A stretch of 64,000 bases of DNA from Hyperoplus lanceolatus (lineage: Eukaryota > Chordata > Actinopteri > Uranoscopiformes > Ammodytidae), in NCBI GenBank assembly GCA_026929865.2, contig CM049408.1:21869001-21933000 (forward strand), in the 5' to 3' direction. The notes under the pieces were generated by a model. The model made no database searches. It saw only the letters and a list, made by a program, of their open reading frames with translations, and was not told the DNA's origin. Positions 1 through 15,286 of this stretch are shown piece after piece. Both the position numbers and the translations under genes were made by a program. The first letter of the stretch is position 1. Every line of letters begins with the position of its first letter.

Positions 1-1677
1 TATACACAACAGTGATGTGTGTGCACTGCAGATATTTTGCATTTTCTTTTGAAAAAAATAGATTGCAATCACATCCAGACAGTTAGCTCCAATTAGCTAG
101 AGCAACATCAATGCCAAATGCATTCTGAATCAACCAACTAGCTGATGTATTATTTGCCTCAGGGGTGCGCCACATCTTTCCAGTCATGCCTAAATCCAAA
201 ACCTGTTACCAGGGTTGAAGACTTGGCTGGCCCATTGTATCCCCCAAACAAAATATACATTGATAATTAATATAGATTGTTTCCTTGTTTCTCCCAAAAA
301 AAAGGTGTGTCCTATCTGTGATGCTATACAACTATTTGTTTCTTAACACAATTTATGGTAGCGTGATTAGATCCTCATGTTAATATGGCAATTATTTTGG
401 TCAGGATAATCTTGACTTGAAAATTAAATATTGTACCAAATATTGTCAATGTTGTGTTCACAACTTTTTTTTAGCTGGGGGGGATCAGTTTTTGCATTTT
501 GAACAATGCTACAATATGCTTATATGTAAGCTTAGTTACTAGCTAAGTTTGGTCTTGTGTTTGAAATATTCTCATCCTCAGCAACAAACTGAAGAGCTAA
601 TGTTAGCAGCATCATCTCAGCCAGCTGGTTGAGTCAGAGCAGCCTCAGCAGTGATATAATATTAACCACTCGGTGAAGGGTCCCGTTGATTCATCTAGTC
701 AAAGAGGACCAGTTAACTTCCTTCCAGCTGGCAGGTGCTGAGCCAGCAAGGAGAGGCTGGGACACATATGATTGGCTGAAAATGGAGGGTGTTGGTTTTC
801 ACAACACTAATGCCAGAACGCCACTGCCATGATAAGTGACTGATTTTGAGAGAAAATGTGACATGAAATGAAAGTTGCATTTAAGAAAATAAAGTTTTGA
901 AGAAAGACATTTCAGAATAAAAACAATGAAATAACATGACATAAATGAAAGGGTAGTGTTTTTAAAAAATGGATGTCAAACATATTTATTTAACATTGAA
1001 CACTTTGGGGGCCCCATATTATACAGACTGGATCTACAAATTAGAGAAATGTTCCCGCTGTTATAGGCAGGGACCCAGCTTCGCAAAAACTGTGGGCAGT
1101 GTGACAATGGCTCAACAGTGGCTCTGACACAATTTCTATAATCCTTGACGTGTTTTTGGGCCCCTGTCCAGCTCTGGGTGAAAACCTTTTATCTCCACGG
1201 TGTCAACTTCTCCCAGACTAAGGAAAACTATTTCACTTTTGGCTGGGTGACAACGCTATCTTGACATCATCCAGTGGGTTTCTGAGGAAGAGATTCACAG
1301 GCCAAAGGAGACAAGAAAATATATATATATATATAACCTTCAGCGTGAGTCACTGAATTTTTTTAGCATAAGAAATATTTATGAAGACATTCAATAATAC
1401 ATACTGTTAATGAAGTTGCTTCAAGGTGAAACAATGAGTGATAGAGGAGGGGAGAAACTAACTGAGGTTCGACTGTTTGTGTATTTGCTGTTCAGCGTCA
1501 GCAGCAGATCGAGATGACTGAGTATAAGCGAGCTTGTCAAGGCCGGGGCCAAAGAATCCATATCAGGAGAGAAGCAGAAAAGGCAGATCAATGTGAAAAC
1601 AGCCCAGCGTTGCAATGGTTGGAGAGAAAAAAAACACAACCCTCTACACTCAACACCTGCTACAGGACTTTTTATTA
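1..1677. other. AT-rich intergenic sequence, no gene seen
   Basis: No exon with plausible splice sites, RNA gene or clear transposon end was recognised. A short (TA)n run lies at about 1,320-1,336. The two short open frames near 1.4-1.7 kb have no recognisable protein content. Confidence 0.5.
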
Positions 1678-3257
<1,580 letters not shown>

Positions 3258-3924
3258 GCGCTGTTGTCCTAAGTCAAGGTTGAGAAATATATCTACACCA
3301 TGTTTAAAATATGAAAAATGAAATGTTAAGTTCCTATAAGTGTTAACCTTGAAGTGATGTCTCTATCTGTGCAAGTCTGTCGTTCATGCACTTATCCTTC
3401 GACTCGGTGAACAAGTCTTTATTTTTCTTACGTCGCTGAAGCCTTGGGAGCTGCAGTTGGACCTCTCTTATTTGTCTTTTTAGCTTTTTGTCTTGGCTTC
3501 ACTCCAATTAAACTGGCTCTGCTGCTGCTGCTACTGCTGCTGCTGTTGGGTGCTTCGAATCACCGATATAGAGGCGTTTGTGAGCTTGAAGTGTATGGTG
3601 TAGACATCTATTTTGCACCAACAGGTTAAGCATTATCATGACTGGATGGCTAAAGACGGGTGGGGAGTCCATACAATTACTTGAATGCTTATAGAATAGG
3701 ACACCTTGATAAATTTAAAAAAAAGAATCCCTTGGATGTTTTCACATATTGACAGGCCGACGTCAATAAGTTGGAGGCGGTTAAAGAAGATTTGAAATCC
3801 TGAAGACAACTGTTCAATTTAAACTCTGTCAGTTCATTTCATTTGCCAGGCTCGGAGGCTCATTCTCCATCCAATCTCTCCTCTAGGCCACAATAGATGT
3901 TGATGCGCTGTACAGCAGACACAT

Positions 3925-3927
3925 ACA

Positions 3928-3959
<32 letters not shown>

Positions 3960-4538
3960 CAGAGAGAGAGAGAGCGAGACCGACAGAAAGTGTGATGCAC
4001 AGACAGATTAGCAGACAGATAGATCAGGAGGTGGTTGAATTATCTATGCAGCGAATCACAGCAGTTACAACTTGTGATCACAGAGGCAACGAGAGGCAGG
4101 GAGACAGAGTGACAGGCAGAGAGAAAGACTGAGAGAGAGAGAGAGAGAGAGAGAGGGAAAGAAGAAATAACAGGTGAGGAGAGGGGAGGAGAGAAGAGGA
4201 GAGGAGGGGGTTTAGTTGAAAGTAAGAAGAGAATAGAGCAGTGGAGGGAATCGATGTTCCCCATGCGATCTATAGAACTCTCAATTATCCTACTGCAGCC
4301 TGTCGACAGCAGCTCTCGAGATGAAGAGGGGATTGAAGAAGGGTTGGAAGAGGAGGTGTTTGTGTGTGTGTGTGGTGGGGGGTCATCAATGTGATGGGGG
4401 GAGGGGGGGACAGGTTGCTCCTGTTTTAGCAGTATATACTCACAGTGCAGATTTGTGATGGGCGAAACTATGCGTTGCGATGCAAATTTTACTGTCCTGT
4501 TTGTGCAAGCAGGGAGAGCCCGGCTCTGCAGAGGACAA

Positions 4539-4615
<77 letters not shown>

Positions 4616-4860
4616 GATATGGGGAGAAGGAGAAAGTAGAAGAAAGAGAGACAGAGAGAGAGAGACAACGAGAGAATGGAAATGAGACATAGAACAAAGG
4701 GAGAGAGACCAAAGATAGCGAAAGGGGGGAAAGGGAGGATGATTTGGATGGATGACAGAAGAGACAGGGGAGGAGGAGGAGGGTGGGAGAAAAACTGAAG
4801 ATGTAGGGAGAGAAGAAAAAGAAAGGGGGTGTAAATAAATCCACTAAGAAACCTTCCACT
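3925..4860. repeat. Purine-rich block: (CA)n, (GA)n and long GA-rich tracts
   Basis: Short (CA)n and (GA)n at 3,925-3,974, (GA)n at 4,133-4,155, perfect (CA)36 at 4,542-4,614, and strongly purine-biased top strand up to about 4,830. Long bottom-strand frames are only translated repeat. A short CTG-rich stretch lies just upstream at 3,522-3,545. No gene is seen between 3,258 and 5,756. Confidence 0.9.
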
Positions 4861-5756
4861 TACAGCAACCGACTTCCTCTAAGAAAATCAATGCCCCACT
4901 GTAGCCAGAGTCCCCACAGGCCCTGAGAAAGATCCACTCTGCATGAACATTTTCACACCTACCACACACATGTTGGTTCTGCTACACCTGTGAGGCCACT
5001 GTATTGACTTGTTATTCCTTTGCTGGAATGCTTCCCAAAAACCCTGCCTAAACTTAAACACCTAATTTTCAAACCCCAATACATCCTAAATCAAACTTGA
5101 ACTAACTAACGCTTAAGCAATGTTGTGCAGACATGAACTTTGTCGTGAAAATAGGTACAAAATCATACATAAGGCGAAAGCAACAAATGATTCTGCCATC
5201 GTATTATATTCAGACGTGTGTTTCGAACTGTTGCCAAAACAAAAAGACCTTATTTCTTAATTAAATGAACCTCACCCAACCTTGCAAATGGAGGAGGGAA
5301 AAGGAAATGGCTCACTGCAAACTGCCAGAGCAATATTTGATTATACAGTATTTTGGGTTGAGTGCAATTTAATTCTACGCATGCTGGATTCTTGTAGATT
5401 TTGTAAATGTCCTTCACCATGCAGGAACCCTGAATCAAGTGGGAAGCTGATGAATAAAAGTGCCACCGAAAAGAAAAACATACACTGAGCAGTCAATTGT
5501 TCAGTAAGCAATATAATACATCCAAAAACTTTCAATACCAAAAAACAGAAATAGTTTTTGTTTAACAAAAGATCTCTCACGGTCACAACAAGGGCAATCA
5601 CCTGGCCTCTGTCAGCAGAGAAGGAAGAGGTAGAGTGACGTCATTGTACCGTATCAGTTAATCAGTCTACATTGGTTTATTTGAAACATATAGCAATTTT
5701 AACAATGCCCTTAACCTGACAAAATATACTTTTGGTTGCCTCAATTTAACTAGATC

Positions 5757-6144
5757 TTAAAGGAATAGTTCAACATTTAACATTTTAAGCTTATGTTTTG
5801 TGCCGAATACATAGTGGAAAGAAACCAGGAAGTGCCTGTGACGATCATGTAGGCTATGTATTTGGTTCTAAAAGTCATAAAGTGTAAAATTGTAGAGCGT
5901 AACTTAACGTGGTTAATAAGCAAGTCCCAAACAAGCACACAGGAGTATTTAATAATGTTGTAAAGTTTATGTTTTGACCTGCTCCCCTTGACTTTTGAGC
6001 TAAGCTAAACTGAATATGCAACCTTTGCCCATTTCTGTATAAAAAATGCACGCACAGTTACAGGAACGATTTCTGTCACCTTTTCTTGAGCCGGAGGGTG
6101 AGGCAAAAAGCAAAACATTTAAAATGTTGAACTATTCATGTAAA
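5757..6144. mobile_element. MITE with inverted ends, TTAA at the left end
   Basis: The left end reads TTAAAGGAATAGTTCAACAT. The right end carries the complement, AAATGTTGAACTATTC, at about 6,121-6,136. The right outermost bases are degraded (ATGTAAA in place of the expected CTTTAA). The interior is non-coding. This resembles a common teleost TTAA-type MITE; superfamily assignment is an inference. Confidence 0.6.
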
Positions 6145-6751
6145 TACAAGAACAGAAAGAACATAAAGTGTTCACCTAAGACCTTTTCGGTGCAGTCACG
6201 CTACTTTGTTTGTTCTTGCGTAATTAGATCACGTTGCACCATGTTTGGCTGGCTTGTGTGTGTGTGTGTGACCCATTTAACCTGTTTGGGAACAGTGCGT
6301 GGTCACAGCACAGCTTAATAGTTTACATGCGTGTCATTTGATGTGGGAGGAAGGAAGCCCCCGGAGCAACTGGAAGGAAACTAAAACGCAAGACTAGGAG
6401 AACATACAAATGCCACACGAAAAAAAAATTCAGAGTTGGGTTCAAAACCAGGATATTATTGCTGTGAGGAAATGCATTGGATGACAGGAAAGTGCTTTTT
6501 ACCTTCATAAGACCATAATATAAAGTTCTGACCCAAAGCGGACAAAAAAAAAGTTTATAAATAATGCAGCTCTAAAGATATATTCAGAAATATACCAAAT
6601 CCTGTAGGCCTACCTCTTAAGCTCAATGATAAACACTGTGTTTTGAAAATTTGACATCTAGAAATGTATTCAACGAAATTAAAGGTGCTGTTACTATTTT
6701 TTCAGGAAATGCCGTGAACCCTTAATTGTTATTTTGACAGTTCTTTTAGGA

Positions 6752-7003
6752 TTAAAGATGCTACGAGGAACTTTTAAATATTTCTGAAACAGTATAATGT
6801 TTCCTGTTATGATCATAGATTACATGCAACAGCAAACGACACCATCAGTGCAAAGAATGCTATTCTTATTTTGTTTTTCTTAATGCCTTTGTCATGGGTC
6901 CCTCACCGTGGAACTATTGCTGGCAAAGTAAAAACACTACCGCTTTTGTCCAGAGGGGGTGCAAGAATTAAAACAAACTGAAAGTTCCTCGGAGCACCTT
7001 TAA
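6752..7003. mobile_element. 252-bp MITE with TTAA ends
   Basis: Left end TTAAAGATGCTACGAGGAAC matches the reverse complement of the right end, TTAAAGGTGCTCCGAGGAAC, 18 of 20 bases. TTAA at both boundaries is the signature of piggyBac-type (or Kolobok) insertion. No coding capacity. Confidence 0.75.
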
Positions 7004-7115
7004 ATAAATAATAGAATGTGTTGATCATTGGGCTTTACAGTTGTTGGTAGACATATTTGTGGAGCAAGCCAGGCTAGCAGTTTCAACCTGCCATATAGTC
7101 TTTATGTTAGGCTAA

Positions 7116-7519
7116 TGCTGCGTTCCTTTGTACTCGGAACTCGGAAATTTCCGATTTGGTAGTTCAGAGTTCCGACCTGTCTGTGTTCCAGTGCATCTGC
7201 TCAGGAAAGTATGGACCTCCTTTCTCATCCAAATAACTAAACGTTAGGCTACAGCAAGTAACCGTTGCCAGGTACCGGTAGATCCAATAGACTATAATTC
7301 AGCCGCAACTCAACATATGGACTTCAAAATCACTCTTTTTAGCCAGTTTAACAGTTCAGATTGTTGTTGTGACGTAATTTGCGTCATCTCAGTGAAGTCG
7401 GGAGAGGCAGAAATTGCCCGAGTTCCGATTCGGAATTCCCATTTGAACAACCGTTTTATTGCACTTTTCCATGTCGGAAGTCGGAAATTTCCGAATTCCG
7501 AGTACAAAGGAACGCACCA
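7116..7519. mobile_element. 404-bp PIF/Harbinger-like MITE with TAA target duplication
   Basis: TIRs TGCTGCGTTCCTTTGTACTC (left) and TGGTGCGTTCCTTTGTACTC (right, reverse complement), 19 of 20 bases, continuing as related sequence for about 15 bp more. Both ends are flanked by TAA (7,113-7,115 and 7,520-7,522), the 3-bp duplication expected of PIF/Harbinger. The centre contains a second imperfect palindrome (near 7,420-7,440). No transposase. Confidence 0.78.
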
Positions 7520-7622
7520 TAATAATCACTTAGCTCTGTACTCATCGCACAGGCATGGGAGAGGTATCGATCTTCTCATCCAACTCTGGGAAAGAAAGCT
7601 AATAAACCCATTTCCCAAATGT

Positions 7623-7774
<152 letters not shown>

Positions 7775-7997
7775 CACACCATGCCACCAAGGACTCAATG
7801 ACACTGAAAAATAAATGCGATCTTAAGGTGCATTCATGAGTCATTTCAGTCGATGGGAGAATGTGTAGCTTCTCCAATCTCCGGGGATGGCTGGCTCTCC
7901 GAGCTCAGCGGGGGAATCACTGGGAGAGATCCACCCGATCGATAGATCACTCACTCTCAGAGGAGAAAGAGAGAAGCAAAACCAATCCATGAATGTG

Positions 7998-8001
<4 letters not shown>

Positions 8002-8051
<50 letters not shown>

Positions 8052-8066
8052 TGTGTGTGTGTGTAT
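8002..8066. repeat. (TG)n microsatellite, about 65 bp
   Basis: TG run with one GGGT interruption, opposite strand polarity to the (CA)n about 230 bp before it. Confidence 0.95.
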
Positions 8067-8450
8067 GAGAGAGAGAGACAGAAAAGAGATGGCTAGAAGA
8101 GAAGAGAGGAGAAAAGATCTGTGACACTAAGAGCTCTTCTGGGTCTGTGAGACCCAATTCTCTTGAAAGAAACGTCAACATTCTCCCTTAGTGCCGCTGT
8201 CTGTGTGTGGGTAAGTGTGTGTGTGTGGGGTGGGGTGAGCACAGTACCCGCACCGTGCATTAGAGGCTGTATGTGTGTGTTTATGTCTGATAATTGGGCG
8301 TGAACAACAGTGAGACAGTAATTAGGGATATGCCATTTCCCTTCTCTTCTCAGCTGCATTGTCTTTAAAGGTGCCTATGATTATGATTGATGGGCCTTTT
8401 ATTCAGAGTATAAGTGTCTCTGTGTGTTTGTGTGTCCACTGTATGTCTGT

Positions 8451-8453
<3 letters not shown>

Positions 8454-8544
<91 letters not shown>
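8454..8544. repeat. (TG)n microsatellite, about 91 bp
   Basis: Perfect TG run preceded by degenerate TGTC/TCTG repeats. Confidence 0.97.
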
Positions 8545-8546
<2 letters not shown>

Positions 8547-8724
8547 GGCTGGGTGGGAGTGTTTGTGTGGGAGATTGTGATAAAGGGTTATTGTATTCGG
8601 ACTCAAGCTGTGCTGCATTGAAAGGGGGCTGTACCGAGTCATTATGGTCAGTAAGACATCCATTGATCAAACTGTCAAGAACCTATGTTTTTGTGCAAGT
8701 GAATGCTTCCGTGGGGTTTTTGAG

Positions 8725-8798
8725 TGTATGTGTGTGAGTGTGTGTGTGTGTGTGTGCGCATGTGTGTGCGCATGTGTGTGTGTGTGTGTGTGTGTGTG
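8725..8798. repeat. Interrupted (TG)n microsatellite
   Basis: TG run broken twice by an identical TGTGCGCATG interruption, so a short internal duplication of the interruption has occurred. Confidence 0.93.
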
Positions 8799-9163
8799 CT
8801 CTCGCCTGATAAGCTAATTGCCCCTTGGCCAATGGAAATACACAGTTTAATGGCTCAGAAATATTAGTCAATTAGCACATCTAACAACAGGCGACTATAT
8901 AGTCATTCACTCACACATTTCTCCTTGTGAAACACATTATTCGACTGTGTTTGTTCCTTTCTTTCCATGCTGGTACGTGCATACACCTACGTTTGCTAAT
9001 AACATGCATGCACACACCCACTTGTGCTGTGTGTGTCTTTGCTTATATGCAGACATCTGTGCACACCGGCTAAAAATGAGGCTACGCAACATGTTAAGAG
9101 GGCTGAGCGATAGGGACACCCCAGAGAGCTGATTTAGAGCACAGAAGTGTGTTGCACTACAAC

Positions 9164-9425
9164 AAACACACACACACACACACATACACATACACACAGG
9201 CGTGTACAAGACACAGATACATGCAGAAGCTTGCCAACATAATAATTTATTCAGTCTAAAAAAGGCGATAGCTGCTGAATCCATCCGTCAACACAACGCC
9301 TTCAAATCTGAACACACACACACACACACACACGTAGACACCCAGCGACATTCACATCCACATGTGCAAAAACACACATGCACATACAAAGACACACACG
9401 CATACACACACACAAGCACACACAG
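9164..9425. repeat. Patchy (CA)n repeats
   Basis: CA runs at 9,164-9,199, 9,312-9,334 and irregular CA-rich sequence to about 9,425. No gene evidence in the surrounding 8.8-10.4 kb. Confidence 0.9.
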
Positions 9426-10440
9426 ATGCCATAAACAGAAGTATCTGCAATGAAATGAGATTAACTGTGGTTGAAGTTAATCCTGTTTGTTTAGTCTGGT
9501 TTGTTTTTAAGTGGGATTTTTACTGCACCACATTCACAACAAGCTCTGGAGTTGAAACCCAAATCTGTCAATTTTCCCCTTTCTCGCGGGAAGCAGGGGC
9601 GACCACTTTACCGCACTTCAACACGTGAACATGTAAAAAAATCCTGACAGCAGCTCTGCATTAGTGTCTTTATCTCATCTCAGTACGCATCTGAGAGGAA
9701 ATTGTGATTTGATGGAATTTGACTTGGCTCAGGACGACACTAATTTCATAAATATTTCCACTGCGGAAAGACTGATATTTCTGGTTCAGCTCCCCAGGTC
9801 GGTGTGAGGAATGTGTGCCCTGGAAAAAATGAGTGAGGGGGTTGGCAGTTAGCACTCACATGCTCCAGTGGAGCCGCTCAGCAGTCGATAGTAACAGACA
9901 GGGGTTCTACTCCCAGGTGTGAAGGTTTTGTAAGGGCAGCAATATACCAGAGGCCAAATTGCACTTGTGTTCCCATCACGGCCCTGCGAGCAATGCCCAC
10001 TACAAACTAAGTTCTGTTCTTTAGACACTCCAGATGGTTGTGCCTGCAGCATTACAACTTAAGGGGTCAGCCGACGCAAACCAGAAAGAAAACATAATTT
10101 CTCTCTGCCTTTAGTGAGTGAGTCACAGATTTATGCGCAGAGGTTTTTAAATACCTGCCTCATAAACAGGTGCCTCCTCCAGCCCGATGATTGTAATGAT
10201 TGCTTTGTAACGTAACTAAAAATGACGGTATTTTATTTTACAGGTGTGTTATTTGCTACCGATTTCTTAATTGTTTATTTAAAGGTTCTCAAAAGAACTA
10301 TGCAGTTTTGGCACAAATCACAGGGGAAATAAATACAGGTTTAGAAATGTGTGTCTGTGTCATTACAATAAGTTGTTTAATTTCCATGGACATGTCCCTA
10401 AAAGAAGTGCATCCTGAATATAAAATAAAAAATCTGGTAC

Positions 10441-10442
<2 letters not shown>

Positions 10443-10513
<71 letters not shown>

Positions 10514-10552
10514 GTGTGTGTTTGTTTGTGTGTGTGTGTGTGTGTGTGTGTG
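10443..10552. repeat. (TG)n microsatellite, about 110 bp
   Basis: TG run with one short GGGG/TTTG interruption about two thirds of the way along. Confidence 0.97.
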
Positions 10553-10781
10553 AATCTTTCATTTTTGAATGGCATTTCTCCACCAAACTCTGCCCGTGGC
10601 TTCTGCCACCCCCCCCTGTGCTGTTTGACCTGATTTGTCCATCTAACTTCTGGCTGTCTAAGCCTGGCAGCTTTCTCTATGATCTTTGTCTAAATTTACA
10701 TCTCTCTACATGCCCCTCTAATCGTGGCTGAGGAGAGACGTTCTCATCACGTTGGATGAAAGCGGGCGAGAGAGGTCGATC

Positions 10782-10820
10782 TGATGCAAAGCAGGGCTCC
10801 CTTAAGCCCGCTTTGCATCA
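10782..10820. other. Strong hairpin with inverted ATGCAAAG arms
   Basis: Left arm TGATGCAAAGCAGGGCT and the reverse complement of the right arm, TGATGCAAAGCGGGCT, differ by one bulged A, around a 6-nt loop. Each arm contains ATGCAAAG, close to the POU octamer ATGCAAAT. No TIR or target duplication was found around it. Function unknown. Confidence 0.6.
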
Positions 10821-11029
10821 CATCGTCCATCACTCCCCTCTTTAGTGGACTGTAGCTCCAAACATCATCAGAATGGTCTGAAGGCAGTGCTCCCATGGAA
10901 ATCAATGATGGGACTTAGAGAGGGAGTCTGAGGACACAGCTTTGAAAATATGGATGATTAGCGTGAATGTTTGTGCTCAGCTGTGATAATAATAAGACAG
11001 CAGGACAAATCTGCGTGTATGTGTGTTTA

Positions 11030-11031
<2 letters not shown>

Positions 11032-11100
<69 letters not shown>
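11032..11100. repeat. (TG)n microsatellite, about 69 bp
   Basis: Perfect TG run. It is the last long repeat of the 7.6-11.1 kb cluster. Confidence 0.97.
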
Positions 11101-11102
<2 letters not shown>

Positions 11103-13845
11103 AGGATTTGGGGCGTGTGAGGGAAAACAAATTCCCTGGACGGTATCTGATGGACTAGAATAACCAAAGAGACGTTTGTGCTTCACATCCCAAATACATT
11201 AAAGATGTGCTGCAAAATATGTTTGTCAGCATAAATCAATGTCCGCTCTACTGTGCCTTGTTGTGAGACACAATACAAACAGTGGCTCTCAACTGGAAGA
11301 AGGGATTATAGAGCGGGAGCTTTTGATCCAGTATTAGTGTGAGACACCAAAAACTACAGGTTTCAATCACTTGGTAAGCAACAGGCTTAAACATGAAGAC
11401 ATGCTACAGTGACTGATGTGCTCTGTTTATTTTAAAGGCACCCTGTGGTGTTTTTGAGCAGACTCCATTTTGTTTGTATGGTAAGAAAGCAGAAGAGCAA
11501 CACAACAAATACTCCTGCCTCAGGTTAATGCTGTTCTGCTGACAGACTGTAGTTGCCAAAGCATTTTGGGGGCCGGTTCAGAGCAAAAGAATCGTGACAG
11601 TCTGTCCAATACGCCTAGACGGTTTAGTGTGCTGCAATTAGTATGACATCCTGTACAGTAGTACTATATTATATAGGGGTTTGGTTAAGAAGAGACTTAA
11701 GGAATAGAAAAAAATATGTCAAAATATCCAACTCAGTATGAATACTGTCTTTATTGTGTTTGAATTACTGTACAACTACCACCATTAGCAAGAGAAATTG
11801 TCCCTATGATATAACACCCTGGCCCAGAGGTAATTAAGATGCTAAAGATAGTGAGAGCCCGGTGAGTAAAGTGATGGCTCTGACAAAGACCATGGTCAAG
11901 ATCTTGATAGTGGTGACAGAGATGATGAAGACGGAAACTAGACAGGGGTGGTATAGCAGTGTGGTTGCCAAGAAGGGCTCATTTTCCCAAAGAAGAGTAT
12001 ATTGAAACCATTATGTAACCTATAATATTCATACAGGAACTATGCCTGACTTAAAGTAGCCTCTAATTACCTTAATGGTTGGTTGCTTTGTATAGCATGC
12101 TACTATAGGGAGCTCTTGGATTGCACTTGATTAATATAGCTTAATTTGCTATAATGGGCTACTTGCGTAGCATTAATTAAGTTTGTTATGGGGAGAGGGA
12201 GACAGAAGCTGAGCTGTACACAGCAGCAGTATAGCAGAGTGCTGTTTATGGCTTTTTTAAAGGGGAACTCGTATAACTTGTACAAAGCCCCTTGTGGCCC
12301 CAGAGGGAGCTTCCAAAAACTTTGATAAATGAATTAAAGGGAATCGATTTTGGCTGGGGCTGAAGACTACAATGTTTGAAAATGAAAAATAATCTGGTGG
12401 TGTGGAGTAAAACAAGAAAAGAGCTCACCAGACTTTTGTGGCTGGCTACTTAACTTTGCTTGAGGCCACTATCAGCATAGCGCACCCGGATCTCCAATGG
12501 GACTGCTGGCGTTTCAGTTGCATTTTGGGTAACGTAGGCACCATTAAAGTTTTCAGCTTCACATGAGATATGTGGAATATGTGGAATATTTAATAATACT
12601 AAAATAAGTAACACTAGTTACCAAATAGGTCAAAGCCAGGTCAGTGTTAGTGATTGAAAGGACAACATTCAATGATGACAACAAAACTTAAGATAATTAT
12701 GACAACGACATTGTTTTTTCTAAGCGTATACATGTATACTAAAATGATGTAAGAGTAATTGAATTGAATCTTCATTTGCAATGTTTAATGGATTTATAGA
12801 TAACTTAGAAAATAAGCTATTTTATATCAAAACCAAAGTTGTGGTCTGCTTTGTTTCTCTTTGTCTCTTCAGCTCAAGACCACTCAAATGGCTAGTTTGA
12901 CCTCTTAACTTCTGGAAAAGACCTGTTGAGTTTATCAAAACTTGTTTACCGACATTAATTACTAGGCTATGACCTTATTAGAAAGAGAAAACCTCATTAA
13001 CATTTATCAACACATGAAGAATATTTATTTCTGGATAGTTACCAAATAGAAAGTACAAACACTCCATCATCTTGGCAACTCAATCGTTGGCTTTCTGATC
13101 TAAGATAAATGAATAAACTGTTTCATTTCTCTGCTACCATTGTAGTCTATTTTCCTTCCTCCCTCCAGCTCACCAGTGTGCAGGCCCCCTCTATGGCTCC
13201 CTTGGGGTAATCTCCACCTGGCTATTTATAGGGCTCTATTCCTGTAAACGGATTTAATTGACAAGGTCAAAGCCAAAGTCTTTAATCACTTGCGTTATCT
13301 TTCCTAAATTAACTTTCTATGTAAGGTTTACTGGAAATGACTGTAACTGGGATTTATTTTTTAAATTACTTTTACAGTGACTTACACCACAGTTAAAATG
13401 TATTTGAAAGTTTTTGGCATTGCTGTAAAAATGAATGTGTGCACCTTGTGTACGTCTCCTTTGTTGGAAGAATGAAATGCTTTTCCAGTAAAACAATATT
13501 TATGCATATAGTCTCTGAGAGAACATGCATTAATATGTAAAGCTGGATAAAGATGTACACCTACTGTTTGACCAACCAGGATAAGGTATAATATATAGAT
13601 TGATAAGCTTTGCACAAACAACAGTGAAAACATACTGTATAAATAAAATGACAGGAGATTTTTTTTACAGGGCAAATGGTGTTAAGTTGTCACAAAAGGT
13701 TGGATGATCTTCTTTATTAAACTGCTTTTATACTGCAATCTGTTATTTAATGACATGAAGAGAAACCTATCTGAACATCTGAATGGCTTTTGCTAAACTT
13801 TAGAAACCTTATGCACCATTTCTGCATTAAATTCCTGTAATTCCT
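11101..13845. other. Non-coding intergenic sequence
   Basis: No exon, RNA gene or complete transposon recognised. Stretches beginning TTAAAGG at about 11,433 and TTAAAGGGG at about 12,256 look like single ends of TTAA-type MITEs, but no matching partner end was found. Confidence 0.45.
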
Positions 13846-13937
13846 TAGCCTGGCTCCGCCCGCCTACTTCCGCTCAGATTTAATTTTCCCTTCTGTACAA
13901 ATGAAATTAAGTATGATGGTCTGGTTGGACCAGGCTA
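13846..13937. mobile_element. 92-bp MITE remnant
   Basis: Short inverted ends TAGCCTGG and CCAGGCTA bound a 92-bp segment, consistent with an internally deleted MITE. The ends are only 8 bp, so confidence is modest. Confidence 0.4.
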
Positions 13938-15253
13938 GTAATTCTTCTGCTCTGTGTTTGAAGTCCCACAGAGCCGCTAGCATGGCTGCCGACACTTTGT
14001 CTTGTTTGATTTGTGTTAATTGCAAATTAAAGTAAAATGTCAACTAAGCTGGCATTATTAACTAATGATGTGGCCCCATCTTGTATAGGGCCCCTGTTTC
14101 TCAAAATCTAGTTTTACATTTTTAATATTATGCTCACAGTGGACACATTCATAAATAAAATGGTGTTTAACTGAGAGCCTGCTCCAGCCTAGGGCTTCAG
14201 GTTAGTCTGTGGGCAAATAATGAAGCTGCCATTACAGTCAGCCGTGTCTCTGTGTATTAAATGGTGACTTGGAGGAGAGTGGTTACATACTCAAAAGAGG
14301 CACAACAGAACATTATTTCGCCCTGATGCGCCTCAATAGGTTAATTCAACCATGATTGGGTCCCTGTAGCTTCGTTAGAAATTTCTGTTACAAAATATTA
14401 AATGCCTTGAAGCAAGGGTTTATTATACACAGTATATGGTAAAGAATCCTTTTTTTCCCCCTTATGTTTATACTATATAGGCACATTTACAGTATACAAT
14501 ATGCTCTGTTGGAGTTCATGTCATGATACACAATCTGGTTTGACTTTTATGGGACACTGTCTTTCAATGTTTCATATCAAAGATGGCTGTTTTTAAGTGC
14601 CATCTGTCATGAGGAGAGCACAACAAATACCTCATAGCCAGCCAGGCAGGGCCAGACTGATGCAGCAGCAGAGTCCTGGTTAATGTTTTGCTCTTTGGTG
14701 ACATCTGCTGGTAGAAGCACAACACTTCCTCCTTAGAACGTTTGACTGCCAATGAGATTACTGCTGCTGCTGCTGCTGATGATGATGAACTGGCATCAAA
14801 AAACATGCAAAAAGAATTGACTGAATAAGTAAACTGCACTGCTTTATTTGGTGTGAACACAGCTTTAGTTTCTCAAATCTGTGGCATCTGTGACGCAGCA
14901 TTCTTCCATCTTTGGCTGAACAGACAAGTGGAAGACAGTCAGTCAGACAGAAGAAAGTTTTCTTCCTCTCCATTGGTATCTTCATCTTCATGGTTGCAAC
15001 TAAGTAGTTCCATAGAGGGCCATGCGTCTGATTGCTAAAACTGCATTGGTATTGTTCTGACTCAGCCAGACAACGTGACAGCATCTGCCCAGATTTGGCT
15101 CCCCATAAAGGAAGCAAACCCGGAAGACTAGTGAGAAAATAAGGAAAAAAAGATGCTTTTAAACTTCATAATCTGCATCTCCAAACTGTTTTTTATTCAA
15201 CAACGCACTTCCGTAAGCACAGATCCAGGAGAAGTGGAGGTCAGCATTTCCAG

Positions 15254-15286
<33 letters not shown>

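Noticed and set aside
4040..4859. Long bottom-strand frames rich in Ser/Leu/Pro and Cys/Val
   Set aside because: They translate purine-rich and (CA)n repeats; no domain and overlapping frames all stay open for the same compositional reason.
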